A stretch of DNA of 64,000 bases from the NCBI GenBank assembly GCA_013397795.1, contig VZTJ01004315.1:1-64000 (forward strand), read 5' to 3'. Both the position numbers and the translations under genes were made by a program. The notes beneath the pieces were generated by a model. That model searched no databases, had not been told where the DNA came from, and saw only the letters and a program-made list of their open reading frames with translations. Below are positions 39,189 through 52,715 of this stretch, piece after piece (the stretch's first letter is position 1; every line of letters begins with the position of its first letter). The DNA comes from Orthonyx spaldingii. Taxonomy: Eukaryota > Chordata > Aves > Passeriformes > Orthonychidae.

Positions 39189-39209
39189 GGGAAAATTAAT
39201 TGTTTTCCC
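39189..39209. repeat. 7-bp inverted repeat around a TTAATTG loop
   Basis: GGGAAAA and TTTTCCC flank TTAATTG, a homeodomain-type core. The surrounding 39.15-39.43 kb is repeat-free and rich in ATTA/TTAA cores (AAGATTTAATTATGG near 39390), so it may belong to a conserved non-coding block. No direct evidence. Confidence 0.5.
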
Positions 39210-40193
39210 TACCTACAGACAATATTTATTTACAAGGCAATTCTCAATTACAAACACTTCCATTTGGATTTTGAATGGAAATTAAACTTGGACAATGCCA
39301 GAGGAACATTTGGGAAGTCACCAGCTTTTGTGAGGTGCTTTATAAGCCATGTGCACATTTAAAAATCACTTTGAAACTCTCATTAAAGATTTAATTATGG
39401 GCTCTGTAGTGATCTGTACTTCCAGGCCTTGATTATTTCTACAAAATACGCTACATTAACTTACATATGATGGAAATGCAGATTTAAATAGCTTTAAAGT
39501 ATTATAATTAAAATTAAATAACCATAAACAAAATTAATGAATAACATTTTCTGGTTCATAGTCCTTGTTTTCAGGGAATGTATTCACTCACTGATTAGAA
39601 TGCCCAAAGTGGTCATCTTCTACCACGTAATCGAAATCTAACTACACAAAGTTCCAGTACAGCCTTGAAATTAAAAAAACTTACAAGTGTCTTACTTTGA
39701 TAGAAGATAAATACATTAATAACTATTTTCAGGAGGCAAAAAAATTCCTGACTAAATCTGGCATCTGTCTAAAATTTCTCTAAAAATTATTTAAGACAGT
39801 TTCCTAGATTTCTTGTTTAGTTTTAATTCTACAGCAAGACATTTTGGGGGATATTGTTCAATGTTAAATGCATTTGCCTTAAAAACCCTAATTTTATTCC
39901 TATTTCAGGCAGTGACAAAAGTAGAATTAATCTACATCAAAAATTGCTACAACTCCCCTGGAAAATTAATCATTTTTAGAACCTCACACCTAACTGCCAT
40001 GTGATAAAACCCAGTGTGATACCTTGGGTCAGGATGAAGCAGCATTTTGTATACAATGATGTATTATTATTCCCCTGTTTTGACATATTTTAGTGCTATG
40101 CATGGTTTGGTTTAGTATTTTTCAGTGAGCACCTTGCTGTCTTGCCTCAGTCCCATACAGCACAGTCACAAAACAATTCAAACTCTACTCTGA

Positions 40194-40210
40194 TTTTTTT
40201 TTTCCCCCCC
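40194..40210 (+). repeat. T10C7 pyrimidine tract
   Basis: Ten T bases followed by seven C bases and then AG. It resembles a splice acceptor in form, but no donor-bounded open segment follows closely. Confidence 0.9.
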
Positions 40211-40508
40211 AGAAATACAGACTATTTGGGATATCTGATTGACTGTACAAAGAGTAATTTGCTTGTATAGTGCCAGTAACTTCCAAGCATCCATCGTATT
40301 TTAGAGGTAGAAATATTCAATGGTTTTGGATTTTAAAAAATGCCAGTAGTGACCATTTTCAAGTCATTAGTTCTGTATCACTGTGCCAGACATCAGACTG
40401 CTGGCAGTGTGCATGTTCATAGGAGAAGTGCAGCTGAGGGAATATGGAGAAACTTTAGCTCTGAAGACAAGTGAGATCAATGTGTAAGAGTTACCTGAGC
40501 AAAATAAC

Positions 40509-40531
40509 TGAGAATAAAAAAGTTATTCTCA
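40509..40531. repeat. Perfect 9-bp inverted repeat
   Basis: TGAGAATAA (40509-40517) and TTATTCTCA (40523-40531) are exact reverse complements around a five-base AAAAG loop. No T-tract or coding gene adjoins it, so it is not a bacterial-type terminator. Likely fortuitous in AT-rich DNA. Confidence 0.7.
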
Positions 40532-41589
40532 TGAAAGAGGAAAGATACTTTAAATGAAACCCGCTCATTAAAAATGCCACAGCTCACTTCCATGGAATAA
40601 GTGGAATACCTCATGGCACTCTGTGGACTCTAAATATATTTACAATAAGGGGATATGCTAGAAGGGAAAATGACTGGTCCCATTTCTCCAGGGACAATGC
40701 TGAACCCAGGTTTTTCCCTAAAAATGTCTTAAATTCTCAGAAGAAAAATTACACTTACATCTTTTCTGTAGTAATCTGGCACAGCTCTTTCCTGTGTATT
40801 TCCTGACAGAATGGTCAGGGAACCTTTCTTCCTAGCTGGGAGTGAAGCTGTCACCTTCTCAAGAGACTGACACACAAAGCTGCTCAAAACTGATCCATCC
40901 TTCTTTTCAAGGCCTTGATTTCCAGAAGAATGAACACCAAGAAAAATCTCACCCCTTTGGGGATGGAGAAATTTTGGGAGATTTTTTTTTGCTGTGGGTG
41001 ACTCATTACTGCAAGTTCCATCAACTGTTGGCCCTCACGTGGCTTTTTCCCTCAAGTATTTAAGTAGAAATAGATGTAGATAATGATGAATTTAATTACC
41101 ACCTGAAGCTCTTACAGGATCAGGTCTGGAGGGAAGTAGATTTCAGTGTGTCCTCAGCTGTGGAATGAGAGACAGGTGCAGGCTGAAAAAAAAAAGGCCT
41201 GTTCTAATCACTCCTCTTCAATGCAGCTGGTTTAACAAGAGCACAGAGGTTTTTTTGGACCATGCTTGGAAAATGGGAATTTCCAGCTCTTTGTTCTTAA
41301 TGTACTGTGCAGAAAGGTCACTTGTTCTGGCAGTGGCTAATATGTGACATCTGAGCAGCTCCTTAGCAGGGTAAATTGCTGTAGTTCAGAGGTATAAATA
41401 GCCACTGCAGCACTCGCCAGCCGAGGATCTGCTCAAAAACGCTTCTGATTAATTTCCTGTTACCGGGTTGGTCTTCCAGTGCCTCTAGAGAACTTCCTGG
41501 CAGCACAGTGAAACCCCTTTTGCAGAGTGGCATTTCCACAGTTTTGCCTTTGATTCCCAAGCCAACACTTGATGCCTGCCATTGATCAC

Positions 41590-41840
41590 ATTCCCCCACC
41601 TCTGCCGGCAGCCTCGGCAGGGAGCTGACTCAGGAACCTTCCTGGTGCAACCTGGACCGGCCCCATGCAGATGAGCTGTGGCTTTAATTCTTCCTGTCCA
41701 CCATCTGCTCATTTTTCCCCCTCTGTTTGTCTCTCCGCGGAGTCCTCTCCACGTGTGGAAGGATTTTGTGCCCTTCCTCCTCTGGCACATAGGGCCGGAG
41801 GATAAAAATACATTCCTCCTTCACTTCCAAGTGTACTTGT
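41590..41840 (+). promoter_or_regulatory. CpG-bearing patch with TATA-like box, candidate weak promoter or enhancer
   Basis: Several CpGs cluster here in otherwise CpG-poor DNA: CCGG at three places, the perfect palindrome CTCCGCGGAG (41733-41742) and an E-box CACGTG (41750-41755). An AP-1 site TGACTCA lies at 41626-41632. A TATA-like GATAAAAATA (41801-41810) follows a GGGCCGGAG element, which would place a plus-strand start near 41835. No open frame or donor-bounded first exon is evident downstream. Enhancer or chance GC patch are alternatives. Confidence 0.22.
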
Positions 41841-44061
41841 GTGGCTCTTAACTCTTAAAGGATTTCTTGTTCAGCAATATTTGAATGACCAACAAACACT
41901 GATTAAAATCCCCTATTCAGCTGGAGTATTTTTTGGTAATTTGGTTTTAAATACAGTTGTAGCACACGTGGCATTTACAGTCCCAAGACTCATTCACTAA
42001 AAGCAGTTGCAGAAAGAGGTATTTGAGCAGCAGAACACAAAATTCACACGGCAAACCCCGGAGTAGGGTCTTTTTCTACAAGGCTGTAATATCAAGATTA
42101 TGAGCTCAATTTTTCTGACACCCACATGAGTTCTGATGAAGTGTAAGCAAACTCACTGAAGCTCCTGATGAAGCACACCTCCTGTCCTCAGGACAGGCCA
42201 GTGCCAGCAAGTGATGTACTTCTGGTACCCATGCGTACAGCTGAGTTTTTACTTCAAACTAGGGAAAATGGAAGCAGGTGGAAGGCAGAGGGACAGAAGG
42301 TTCTTTTAGGGCTTCTCTCCTGAGCCCCAGTGACCAGCCCCATGTAAGTAAATGGAGGTGGGTCAGAGGCAGAATCCTGAGTTGGTGGTTTAGGCGCAGT
42401 CTTTGCCATCCCTCTGCTTCCTGGCTGTTAGTTCAGTATCAGTGCCCTAGGAAAGCAAGTGGCAGACACATGGGTAAGAGGGCAAAAAGGAAAAGATAGC
42501 ATTTTATATCAGATTTTGGGCCACAAAGTGATAGTGTGGAGATGGAAAAGCGTTCACGTCCCAACCTGCCTGTACTCCCATCTGTTTGCAACAAGACACT
42601 CAGTCCCTGCGTAAAGCAGAGGGAAAAGGGATGGGTTTGTTCTTTTATTACACACTGATGTAGATTTTGAAAGGAGGAAACCAAGCAAGCCAAAATTAAA
42701 TATAATTTTCTCTTTTTCCCCATAGACTCAGCCTGGATGGATGCCAAACCACATTTTGGAGGGGTGAGAAAGGCCCAACATCTGCTTCTGGTGTAACTGT
42801 TTGTATCTTCACTCTAAGAAAATTAGGTTTGAAATAATCTCAAATTGTCTGACACCTGTATCCTATTAGAAGTGACACATGGAAACACCTTCAGCGTACT
42901 GAATTTAGCACCATGTCAACAGTTTAAAGTGAACAGGAAAAAAAATGGTAAAACTCATTGCTTCCCAGTTTCTGCTGGAGCAGAATTCGTGTCATTGCAC
43001 AGGATCCTACTGCAGGCCGGCTCCATAAATGTAATGGGGATTGAAGCAGTAATTGTAATATGGTTTGTGTCCCTGTAGCTGGAATTAAATCAGCAATGCA
43101 CCTCAAGGTGACTGGAGGATTCTGAGCTCAGTGCAGGCACACCTGAGGGCTGGGTGCCAGCCAGCACATAGGACACGGGCACACAGCAACTCCAGGGACA
43201 CTTTTTCCAGAAGCTCAGGTCTGGCAACTTGCAGCTTATGGGACCAGCAAGCAGGGAGTGATTTTTAACTCTCTTCCCAAGCCTATGTAACCCCCCACTT
43301 GCAAATTTCTTGCTTTTAGGAACAGGTCTGGTGACATCTTCCCAGATAACACAGTGACAATAAGATCCAAGTTATTCTGAGAAGGACATTTGTTAAAATT
43401 CATAAAACTTTATGACTGCTATAAAATTTATACTACCTAAAAATACACTATCTATTACAAAGACAAATGTCTTCCCATTCATTTTTAAACATAATCCTTG
43501 GAGAACTTTGAATCGATTTGTTTTGAGAGATTGTTTTTCATGCTAGTCTGAGAGTAAAGGAAACTGTTTATTTTTTAAATAGTATTGTTTTTCAGCAAAT
43601 GTGCATCCTCAAGGAGCAATATCTAGAGTCAAGAATACAGGAACACTGAATTTTAACATGAATTATGGCATGCTAATAAGAAACATGTTAAAAATAGAAA
43701 AATGGCAATAATGGAAAGACAGACGAATAACGTTGAATTATTTTCTAGAGGAAAGCATGCATGCAAGACCCTGTAACAAGAAAAAGTGTCAAGTACAATT
43801 TTGGATTTTTTTAAGCCCCAGAACAAGCCAAATACACTTCCTGAATGGTGTGGAACTAGTGACACTAAACAATGGATAGTATGTAATATTTTACATGCAT
43901 CCATCACTGAAAAATATCAGGAAAAACCTGGAGAACAATGAAACTTGTTTGAGGTGAAATTTCTTCTAAGGGCACTTTACAGAAATATTAAGCCCACGTA
44001 GATTTGTTATTAATAGAGCTGAGTCACTTCTAATTTATTGGTTTAACATGACACACTGCTA

Positions 44062-44074
44062 AGGTCAAAGTCTC
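44062..44074 (+). promoter_or_regulatory. DR1 / HNF4-like nuclear receptor site
   Basis: AGGTCAAAGTCTC differs little from the HNF4/PPAR direct-repeat-1 consensus (GGGTCAAAGTCCA). A single isolated site in AT-rich DNA; functional status unknown. Confidence 0.2.
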
Positions 44075-45817
44075 CTAAAATGCTTTGAGATCTATTATTA
44101 ACCATTTTCTTAGCTCATACATGAAAACTGCTTCATAACTTCCTACATAGATGGCCTCAATGCACGGAAACACAACCATCAACACTTTCTGATTTATGTA
44201 AATGTTATTCAATTTGTCTTCCTAAAAATCCATTGGCCTGGAAAAATAAAAGGGTGGTTCACTTTATAATTTCAGTGGAAAATGTTTATGACAATGTGAT
44301 TATGGAGAAAAATGCAAGCAGACCAAAGTATAATAATACATAAATGGGCATTTTTGATGGTATTGATCTGGGTTTTTTCCTAATTTGCTTTCTGGAAGGC
44401 TCAAATGAAAGCAACCAATCCTATTCAGTAACTTGGCAAACTTGTGGTGTTGCTCAGAGCAATGAGAGTTTGAATTCCAATGGAGTTAGAATTTCAAGAC
44501 TGGTTCCCAGAGTTCCTTTGGAGAATAAGCATGTCTGAGTAGGGCTGTGCTCTGCCAGCCAAGCTCGTGCTTAGTTTACACAGAATAAATTCACTGTGCA
44601 TTTATCTGGCAGAAGTTACTCAGCCGTTTTGAGCAACTTGACCACAATGTGTTATCACCAGCAGAGATTTTTCTCCACTGAACATGCAGATGCAAGTTGT
44701 ATTCCGAGAAAATGTGGTTTTGTTGCTTTCAGACACAATTTGAGGGCAGATCACTCATATGCTGACAATATGACTAAATATTGATGTTGGTGTTATTTGG
44801 ATAGTGGTCCCTTAACATACTGCATCTATCACACAATTACCTTGTCACTACCTCTTTAAAGTCCAAAAATATGGATGTGCACAAGTATTTGTTGATCCAT
44901 GTCATTTCCCACACCAAGAACTTGCAGCTGGAAACCAACAGCCTAATTTGTACCTTGTTGGGCCGCGAGACGTTCTGAGAATTCCTCGTGCACAGGAAAT
45001 CCAGACTTCACGAAGTGGTTTTTGGCTGATTCTCTGGGCTTCCGGTAGATTTTTATTGCACTCTAACCTAGGGATTCCATCCCTTAACCTATAATGTTGA
45101 AGTTGTTCTGAATTTGGTTATTTGGTTTCTGCTGAAACAGGACCGAACTTCAACACAAATTTTTCCTGACCCAGAATGGGTGATTTTTTACTATGAATAT
45201 ATACAAAATCTTCATCATTCTCACTACGATGAAGTAATTAAAGAGATGAGAAAGAGAAATCCACTGATTACATGAAACTTACTCCTTCACATCTCTTTTC
45301 TTTTTAAATGATAACTGTTTGGAACAAGGACCCTGCTCCTCAGTAACCTAAAGAAGCAATGGTAACTTGTCACTTTAGTAGGAACAGTAACAACCAAAAT
45401 ATCACGAGCCACATAATGTCATTTGCTCTATATTATGGTGTGTTTGGATAGCAACTGTAAAGCTGCCATTTTTCACAGCTTTTCAGGATGTATGAAGAAA
45501 ACCCCACAATTTTACTGTTTTCATTACCACACCAAGATCACCATTTTTCTAGTGACTTGCCCAGATTCTGACAAAGGAAATAACAACACCCCCTTAAGTC
45601 TGCCATCTTATTTTTCCAAGAGTGCAAAGGAATTCAGACAGGGGGCTGTGTTGGCCCTAACAACACCAGGGGTTTCAGACACTGCAGTGGTCTCACCAAA
45701 CTGAATTTAGACGTGCTCTCAAACATAAGCAGTTACAAATTGCTCCAGAGCCTTCCCTGCCTGGAGATGAGGGATGGACATTACCACTGGCTTGGCCAAG
45801 TGCTGCTGGTGCAGTGC

Positions 45818-45826
45818 TCAAGGTCA
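45818..45826 (+). promoter_or_regulatory. ERR/SF-1 type half-site
   Basis: TCAAGGTCA exactly matches the extended half-site bound by oestrogen-related receptors and NR5A factors. It lies in the GC-richer 45.78-45.91 kb patch. Isolated motif. Confidence 0.2.
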
Positions 45827-48800
45827 CCCCAAGCCCACCTCTGCCTGTGCTGGGTGATGAACGGCCGTGCTCGACCCCACTGATGGGCCCATCCTTCTCG
45901 CAGGCAGTGACCAATGCAGAGCAGCTGGCTGCAAGGCTGCTTCATCTTCCCACTGCTCAGGGAGGGAAAAAGGAAAAGGAAAAAGTCCACTATTTGAAAA
46001 GATTTATCAGCAAATGTAGCAGAGCCATGCCTGACCTCCATATCTTCTCCTGCTTCCCAAAGCACATGTAAGATATTTCCTGTCTTTCATGTTACTGGCG
46101 GGAATGCATCATGAACTCCAAATTTGCAACCTGCTGTCTGTTTTAGTCATTGGCATGACTTTGTCTCTTGATATGAACTGCAGCCAACTGTTCACTATTG
46201 TAATAATGCACAATTTCTTCGGTATTCCCCCTTCTCCTGGACAAATAAACAAAAAAACCCCAGTCAAGCTAAAAGCTGCAACTCCGACATCAGCCAAGGG
46301 TGCTGTGTCTTACAGTACCGTATTCCCACATCCGCACATCACACTCTGCTCTAGCTGCCCGAAACATTTGTCACAGCAGCACCCACCTGTTATTGAAGGG
46401 CCAAAATTCAAAGGTTAATGAACAACAATTAAAAGTAGCTACTAGATTTCAAACAAGATTATCTGATAACATGAAAGGTGGAGTTCACTGGCTGCAGCTT
46501 GGTTCTACATTCACTCATCCATCAATAACATCCAAGCATTGTGAGCTATGTATTATTTTTTAAAATTATATCCACTCTGCAGAGACATACCACAGGTTAT
46601 TAAACTACGGTACTGTCTTTGCCAGCTGCTGTATCTTGCAATAATGTTCTCAAAACAGTTACCCGGTATTCCAACTTCTAACCATCTTCAAAATCAACTG
46701 AAGACAATTTATAAGGACATCAAAATATACACAGCCTGTAAAATGCAGGTCAGGTTATGCTCTGATGGACACAAGTGGTACACAAGTACTGATTATGCCT
46801 TTGCTCCACTAATATTATATATTTATTTTAAAAATGTGTTCAAAATGAAAGAAACTCCTAGAATCCCTGACTTTTATAACAGGCCTTCTGCAGGAGAGAA
46901 AAGAAGAACTAAAATAGGTGCACATGATAAACTGATACCAGATTTGAAAACTGGATGTGAGGGATCTCACCCTGACAAAAAGTGACCTGTGGGGCTGCTC
47001 TGCCACTCCAATAATAAAAGTTTATTCCATGAGGAGCAAAATTAGTAGAATTTGATTTCCTGCTTATTTGTGTCCCCTAAGTCTGCTTCCAGTGCCCTAA
47101 GCCATCTGCTCTCCATGGGAATGTGTGGATACCAGCAGTGGTCAGTGTAGAGCTGGAGCCATGGGCTGGCCCAGCAGTTGCTGTCAAACCCAGGAAGTAA
47201 CTGATGGGTTCTGCTGCTGTATCAGTGTGGGCACCAAGAGGAATCCTTTCCTTCTATCCAGCTCCCAGTGCTCCTAGTCATCACAGGCAATTAAGGTGAT
47301 TAAATCCCATCTCAGCTGAAATTGTTGAGCCCTTTCCAAGGTTATGAAGGGGAGACTGCCCGGCAGAGCAAGGTCAGACTACAGCAGGCTGCCATGGTAG
47401 GTTACGAGCAGCCCGTTCCTCTCAATCAGCACAATGAGAAGTAAAGCAGCCTTTGACTGTGTTTCACAAACAGTTCAGAAGCTGCTTTTTAGATTATAAG
47501 ACAATTTGATTTTTTTTGGTATAATAATTTCATATCATTCACTGCAAGCAAGTTGAAAAGACCTGAAGGTCAACTCATCTCCAAAAGCAATTGTGTTATT
47601 TACTCATGTGCCTCCTCCAAGTGATAACTCTGGGATAGGCTTTGTTGTTTTCAATGGTTTGGAATTTCAAGAAAGAAAACTGATAGACCATCTGCCAGTT
47701 TTCTCCTTGTTCAGTTAAAAATGTTGGTCCGAAGGGAGGGAAAACACTGAATTCAGTCCTTCTACAACAGCAGTTTCACTCTTTCCCTTTTACGAAAAGT
47801 CGCAGGATCCCAGACATGAGTCACCTCTTTGGAAGAAAAGGATGGAATATTACAAATATTTTTGTGCAGGGGCTTCCCCAAGAGGTGGGAGACTCTAATG
47901 GAAAGTGTCTGGCTATGTCATGCACCTCCCAGGCTCACTAATTCCAGCCTTTGCCTGACCATACCCATTTACTTTGGAAGCTGTGAGCTCTGGTAGAGTA
48001 GGGATGCTCAGGCACTTTCTACCTTTGTGTTTCCAGATGCAGACAACACCATGCAGTTCAGACCCTCTGCTCCAGATCATGGCCTGTTAGCCTAAATCAT
48101 TATGTTGGGAATTACTTTCCTTATAGCTTGAAGTAATTAATTGACTCTCATTACCTATTTCAGTTCTGATTTTTCTCATAAGTTTTAAACAGGTCTTAAG
48201 AAGATCATTTTGGGGAAGCTTTCATAGTGAGAATTACAAACATCTTTCAAGCAACAAAACCCTTGCTGGGAGGCATTTTCCTTTAGTTCAGTCCATTAAA
48301 TATGCCTGAATGCCAACAGAAGAATAAGACCTGCCTGACTGATGGACAAGGCAGGCTATCTTATTAGCAGAAATTATTTACCTACTTAATGGTTCATGGA
48401 AACTCGTGTTCCCACCAGTCACAGGAGTTAGTTTTACAGCTTTGTGTGTGGTTAATAAAAGCCAAAGAAACCCCGTATCTTTAGACTGTATGGCAAATCA
48501 TTGTCATAGACAGAGAGGCAACTACAAATCCATGTATTTTGACAGAACTTGGAGCCAAAGTAATGCCTATCTTCCATAAATTGCATAACTAACATGAATT
48601 AGTGCCCACAGACTACAGCCACTCTGATAAAGGAAAAAGCACTCCCTGTTTTCATCATGGAGAGAAATACAACTGGGCTGAGGGGCAAACCAGACTGGCA
48701 CATGAAAAATCACTGTTAGGAAAAGCACTGCTGGCCTGACTGCACCTCCCATGGGATTCAGTCAACTGCCTGTAACCATGAGATTGGCACTGCTTAAATT

Positions 48801-49854
48801 CACAGCTTTCCAGAAGGATGAAGCTCGCTCCCTATTCATCTCTGCCACCATCTAAAGAATTAAGAGAGTGGCTGGTGATGAAGAGCACATCAATCATGTT
48901 TATTGTGACAACCATGACTGTTATAAAACAGATACTCTTACAGCACATGCTAACCTCCCCCACGCTTTTTCTTTCTTTATTAAAAATCCCTTGAACATTC
49001 AGTTTAGGTCCCCTGGGACACATGCCCAGAAAAGTGCTGATTGCAGGAATAAATCCATTTCAGGTACATACAATAGGAGTTGCCCATAACACACTGTTTG
49101 CAGGTATGGGTCTAGTGCTGTTCTCACAGCTCACTCATGCAGTTATTTCTTATGGAATGGCTTTGAACAGTGTTCAGGAACAACCAGCTGTGTAGAAAAA
49201 CAGCTAACAGAGAGATCTATCTTTGGTTTAGCTCAATATTTGGTTCATCTGAATCTTTATCCTTTATGGTGGAATGGCTGAGCACAGGGAGCAATTAGCA
49301 AATTCTGAACCAAGGTCAGCTCAAGAACAGTCAATGTGAAATTACTGTCAAAGCTAATATTCAAAGTTTGCAAATGGGCTAAGGAAAGAACACAGAAGAA
49401 ATGCCTATGGGCTGGAAAAAACGGGAAAGCTTCAAACTAGGTAGTTTGAACAGACACACAAACTCTTGTCCTGAAAACAACTTTTTCCTGGACACTATGA
49501 GGCGTTAACAACCTTTGTTCAGGCAGACAGGAGTGGAAGAATGGCCACAGCTGCCACGTACATTCCCTGGCTAAAAATGTAGCCTGGCTTGATTTATTTC
49601 CTATGTTCAAAAGTTGCACTGGGAAACAACAGGACAATCTTACTAAAAAATGCAAGTGAAAATATGGTTTTCAGATGGATTTCTTACAAAATAAAAAAAG
49701 GATTCATGAAGCAAGGACTCACCAGTAAATGTTTTAGGTGTACCTTGCCACAGAGGAAACCGGAGAAGACTCCAGAATTTGACAGACCATGGGGAAGAAA
49801 TGAAATTTCTAGGGAAGGCAACCAAAGAAAAATGAGTTTCTAGACATTAAACCC

Positions 49855-49925
49855 AAGTTATTCTCCCTTGTTTAGAGACAGAGAATCAGAGGCCTAAAGT
49901 AAATATTTGAGTCATCTGATCCACA
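49855..49925 (+). mobile_element. Possible MIR fragment
   Basis: TTATTCTCCCTTGTTTAGAG, then ACAGAGAATCAGAGGCCTAAAG, then GTAAATATTTGAGTCATCTG show the spacing of MIR sense blocks TTATTATCCCCATTTTACAG, ATGAGGAAACTGAGGCTCAG and GTTAAGTGACTTG. Identity is low and the following CAAGGTCACAC block is missing. Tentative. Confidence 0.3.
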
Positions 49926-50918
49926 TGCTATAGCCACAACTCATTAGATATCTGCTAATTACAGCTTTGAAAGATGCCATGGAGTGACACAAGGCAGCCC
50001 TAGACATACTGAGTTACTTTTACAGCCAAGGACCGTAAGAAACCCTTGGGTTCTTTCCTACAGTCAACAGCTTCAACAAAGAGCTCTCCATTAATTGCAA
50101 CCACATCTTGTCTATTTTTATGTATGGGAAACACTACAGTCCTTATAAAAACCATAAACCAGCCATTGTCATTTAGGGATGCTATTAATCAAGGCATTCT
50201 CGAGTGCTTCCCCTTCTCAGCTCCCTTGCCTTGTTCTCTAAAAGCCCATTGGTTTTTAACTAAAAGCAGTGTGGCCACGGGCAGCCCTTGCAGAAAGCTC
50301 GGGATTTTGATTTCAGTGCAGGAAACACTCAGTTGTGATCCCTCTTGCAAAGGGGATGCCCTGAAGTGTTTGCAGGCATTCTCAGCCATGTTAATGACAA
50401 AAAGAATCAATCTGACAGAAGGGGTTGAAAATACCCACTTTGTTCTTAAAGTACCTTTCATGTTGTTGCTTCCCTCCTCCACTCCTAGAAAATCAGTGCA
50501 ATAAGCAGAAGAGAAGCTGAACTCTTTACGCATTATCCCTAACATGTTATTTCTGGGATCCTGGAATACTTAGACTCAAGATTAAGAAAAGCTTTCCAAG
50601 GGTTAAGGGTAAGTGGTTGCTTAATGAAGCTGAAGTGCTGTCATTATGTAAGCACAATTTAGACAAGCCTCTGTTAGGAATATCAATGTAAAGGTTTTTC
50701 TTTGGGGCAGAAGTGTGGATTAAATGCTATCCTAAAATATTCTGGATATTTCTGGATGCTCTAACTCAGCAGCCCCCCCTCTCAAGCTACCACCCTGTAT
50801 TTTAACAGCCCTCTCTATCATTTTTAAACTCCTCTACAATTCCCCCAGGAGCTCTGCACAGACACACTTGCAACCCCCAAAGAAGACGGAAAACTCAGTT
50901 ACTTACTAATAACAAAAG

Positions 50919-50935
50919 AAAAAAAAAAAAAAAAA
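50919..50935 (+). repeat. A17 homopolymer
   Basis: Seventeen consecutive A bases in an A-rich context. There is no recognisable retroposon body upstream. Confidence 0.95.
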
Positions 50936-52677
50936 CCAAAACCCCAAATGGGATTATTATCTCATTGAGAAGTAACAAATGAGGCAGAAGACACACATGA
51001 TAAAAGCAGATACCAGAGCCACAGCAGTAAAAATTATGAGTTACAAGAGCGATATAAATTCTGTTAGCAGGCTGGCAGAAACCTGACATTTCCAATTCTC
51101 CATAAAGCTATTATACACTTCTACTGAACTACACAATTAAGACTAGTTCTGCCAGTTTGAGCCATGGTCAATTTAGCTAAGTTTCAAACCTGATCTCTTT
51201 TTGAATCCATGTTAGACACCTTCACTCTGCAGCAGCTAATTTAGTGCTGCAATAGATAAGCTTTGAAGCATTACTCTAGCTGAAACATTTTTCTAGGTGT
51301 CTAGAAAACAGTTAAGTGTTGGAGGATAACTCTGGAGTGCCTTAACTTCTTTTTTTCCCCCTCCTGACAAATAAAATAGGAACTTCTTAGCTTAGATTCA
51401 CTGCTTCAGGCTCCTAGTTGGAGATGTGCTTCTGAGCCTTGTCATCAGCAGCCCGGAGCCAGGTCACCAATAGTTATCAGAAACACAGAGAAGAGAGCCA
51501 AAAGGGATCCTGGGTAGTCCTTTCCCCTGCCCAAAAGATCCAGCACACAGGAAGAGGATGGCTGAGTACGGCAAGCCAGCAATAGCATGGTTCATCCATG
51601 TGGTTTTATGGGGCAGTTAACTTTTATTACCTGGTAATTACTGAGCAAGGCTTCAGACAAGCTGACTCTACAGCCCACATGGCAGCAGACTTGTGTGGGC
51701 AGTCAGCTCACAAAAATCATGCTGCAAGACTAGTGTTTCAGAGGGGAAAGTCAGTCCTTTAGGAAAGCCAAGTTCAAGAAGACAGTTTAGCCATATTTCA
51801 ATAGTACCAGTAAAGAATATAAATACCAACTCTTAAGTTAAAACAAAAGAAAAAAAATGGAAAAAGCAGCCAAAGATTAGGAAGAAGTTAAACGATACAA
51901 TAACAAAAAGTATGAAATATCTTGAGAATAAAAAAGTCTGGAAGGTGGGGATCAGATGACAAAAGCTTGTCTGTGAACAGAAAGGGGAAGAGTTTTCAAG
52001 TTGAAGGGGGCAGGCTAAGCTCCATGCTGCAGAGCTGACACTTGTTTATAGCATCACCCCTGCAGTGGGTACAACAAGGAGGACTGAAGAAGAGGGAAGA
52101 GAAGGCCTCAGGAGAGGTACAAAGAATAAACACTGACCACGGTCATTTTTCAGAGAAGCATCACAATCCAGGGGTACAACAGCTGTTGCTTTAAAGAAGT
52201 GGGTATCATTACACTGATATTTCCTCTTTCTTTACTGTTCCCTACTGTGGTGCTATTTCTTCACACGGTCACTATGCATGAGCAGAGCACATTAATACTT
52301 GTAAAATCAGTGCATTCTTCTCTGTAGAGGCACTGAATGTTTGTGAAATGAATACTCTGGTGAACCTCAGGCTGCTTTCTCTGAGCTAATGCCAGTTAAC
52401 AGGTTTTGATCCTCTATACCTGTTTTAAACTTTATTTAAATCTTGAACCCAAAAAGATATCAAACAATCCTGAATCATGTGATAAACATACGCCAAAGTC
52501 ATATAACTTCCAACCTCTTCTGTTCATTCTTTGCAATAAAAAGCAAAAATTACGGTTGATTTACTGTGCACTCAAACATTGGGAGAATCCAGGAACATGT
52601 GGGATCAGTTTAGGTCAGGATCAAAACCCCATAATTTAGCTGAGAGCAGCTTCCAAACTAAGCTCATATTTTCTCAG

Positions 52678-52715
52678 ACTATATTTATAGTGCAGTTACT
52701 ATGTGCCAGTATATC
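52678..52715 (+). mobile_element. Possible MIR 5'-core fragment
   Basis: TTTATAGTGCAGTTACTATG-TGCCAG shares the 14-base run TTACTATGTGCCAG with the MIR core (TTATTGAGCACTTACTATGTGCCAGGCACT). Only this block is recognisable, so a chance match is quite possible. Confidence 0.28.

Larger units (their letters stand above)
35600..41589. other. AT-rich non-coding segment, possible conserved blocks
   Basis: There is no gene. Sub-regions at 38.44-38.56 kb, 38.87-39.02 kb and 39.15-39.43 kb are repeat-free and dense in ATTA, ATCAAT and TGATCAAT-type cores, the texture expected of conserved non-coding elements near developmental genes. This is a visual impression only. A perfect hairpin lies at 40.51 kb. 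Confidence 0.6.
41841..52677. other. Non-coding segment
   Basis: No gene recognised. A strong plus-strand acceptor at 42725 (TTCTCTTTTTCCCCATAG) has only a weak donor nearby. Open frames at 46.55-46.99 kb (145 codons) and 50.05-50.50 kb (152 codons, not ATG-started) are unrecognised and within chance expectation. It includes the isolated nuclear-receptor motifs near 44.06 and 45.82 kb and the A17 run at 50.92 kb. Confidence 0.7.

Noticed and set aside
40055..40085. GTATTATTATTCCCCTGTTTTG, resembling sense MIR
   Set aside because: The following GAGGAAACTGAGG block is missing, and AT-rich DNA easily yields this word.
40509..40531. Hairpin read as an intrinsic terminator
   Set aside because: The stem is AT-rich, no gene precedes it, and vertebrate genes are not terminated this way.
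46548..46985. 145-codon plus-strand frame
   Set aside because: It has the length and composition expected by chance, no Kozak or splice support, and no recognised domain.
50046..50504. 152-codon plus-strand frame after a TTTCCTACAG acceptor-like site
   Set aside because: It does not start with ATG, has no donor inside and no AATAAA near the stop. The peptide is unrecognised.
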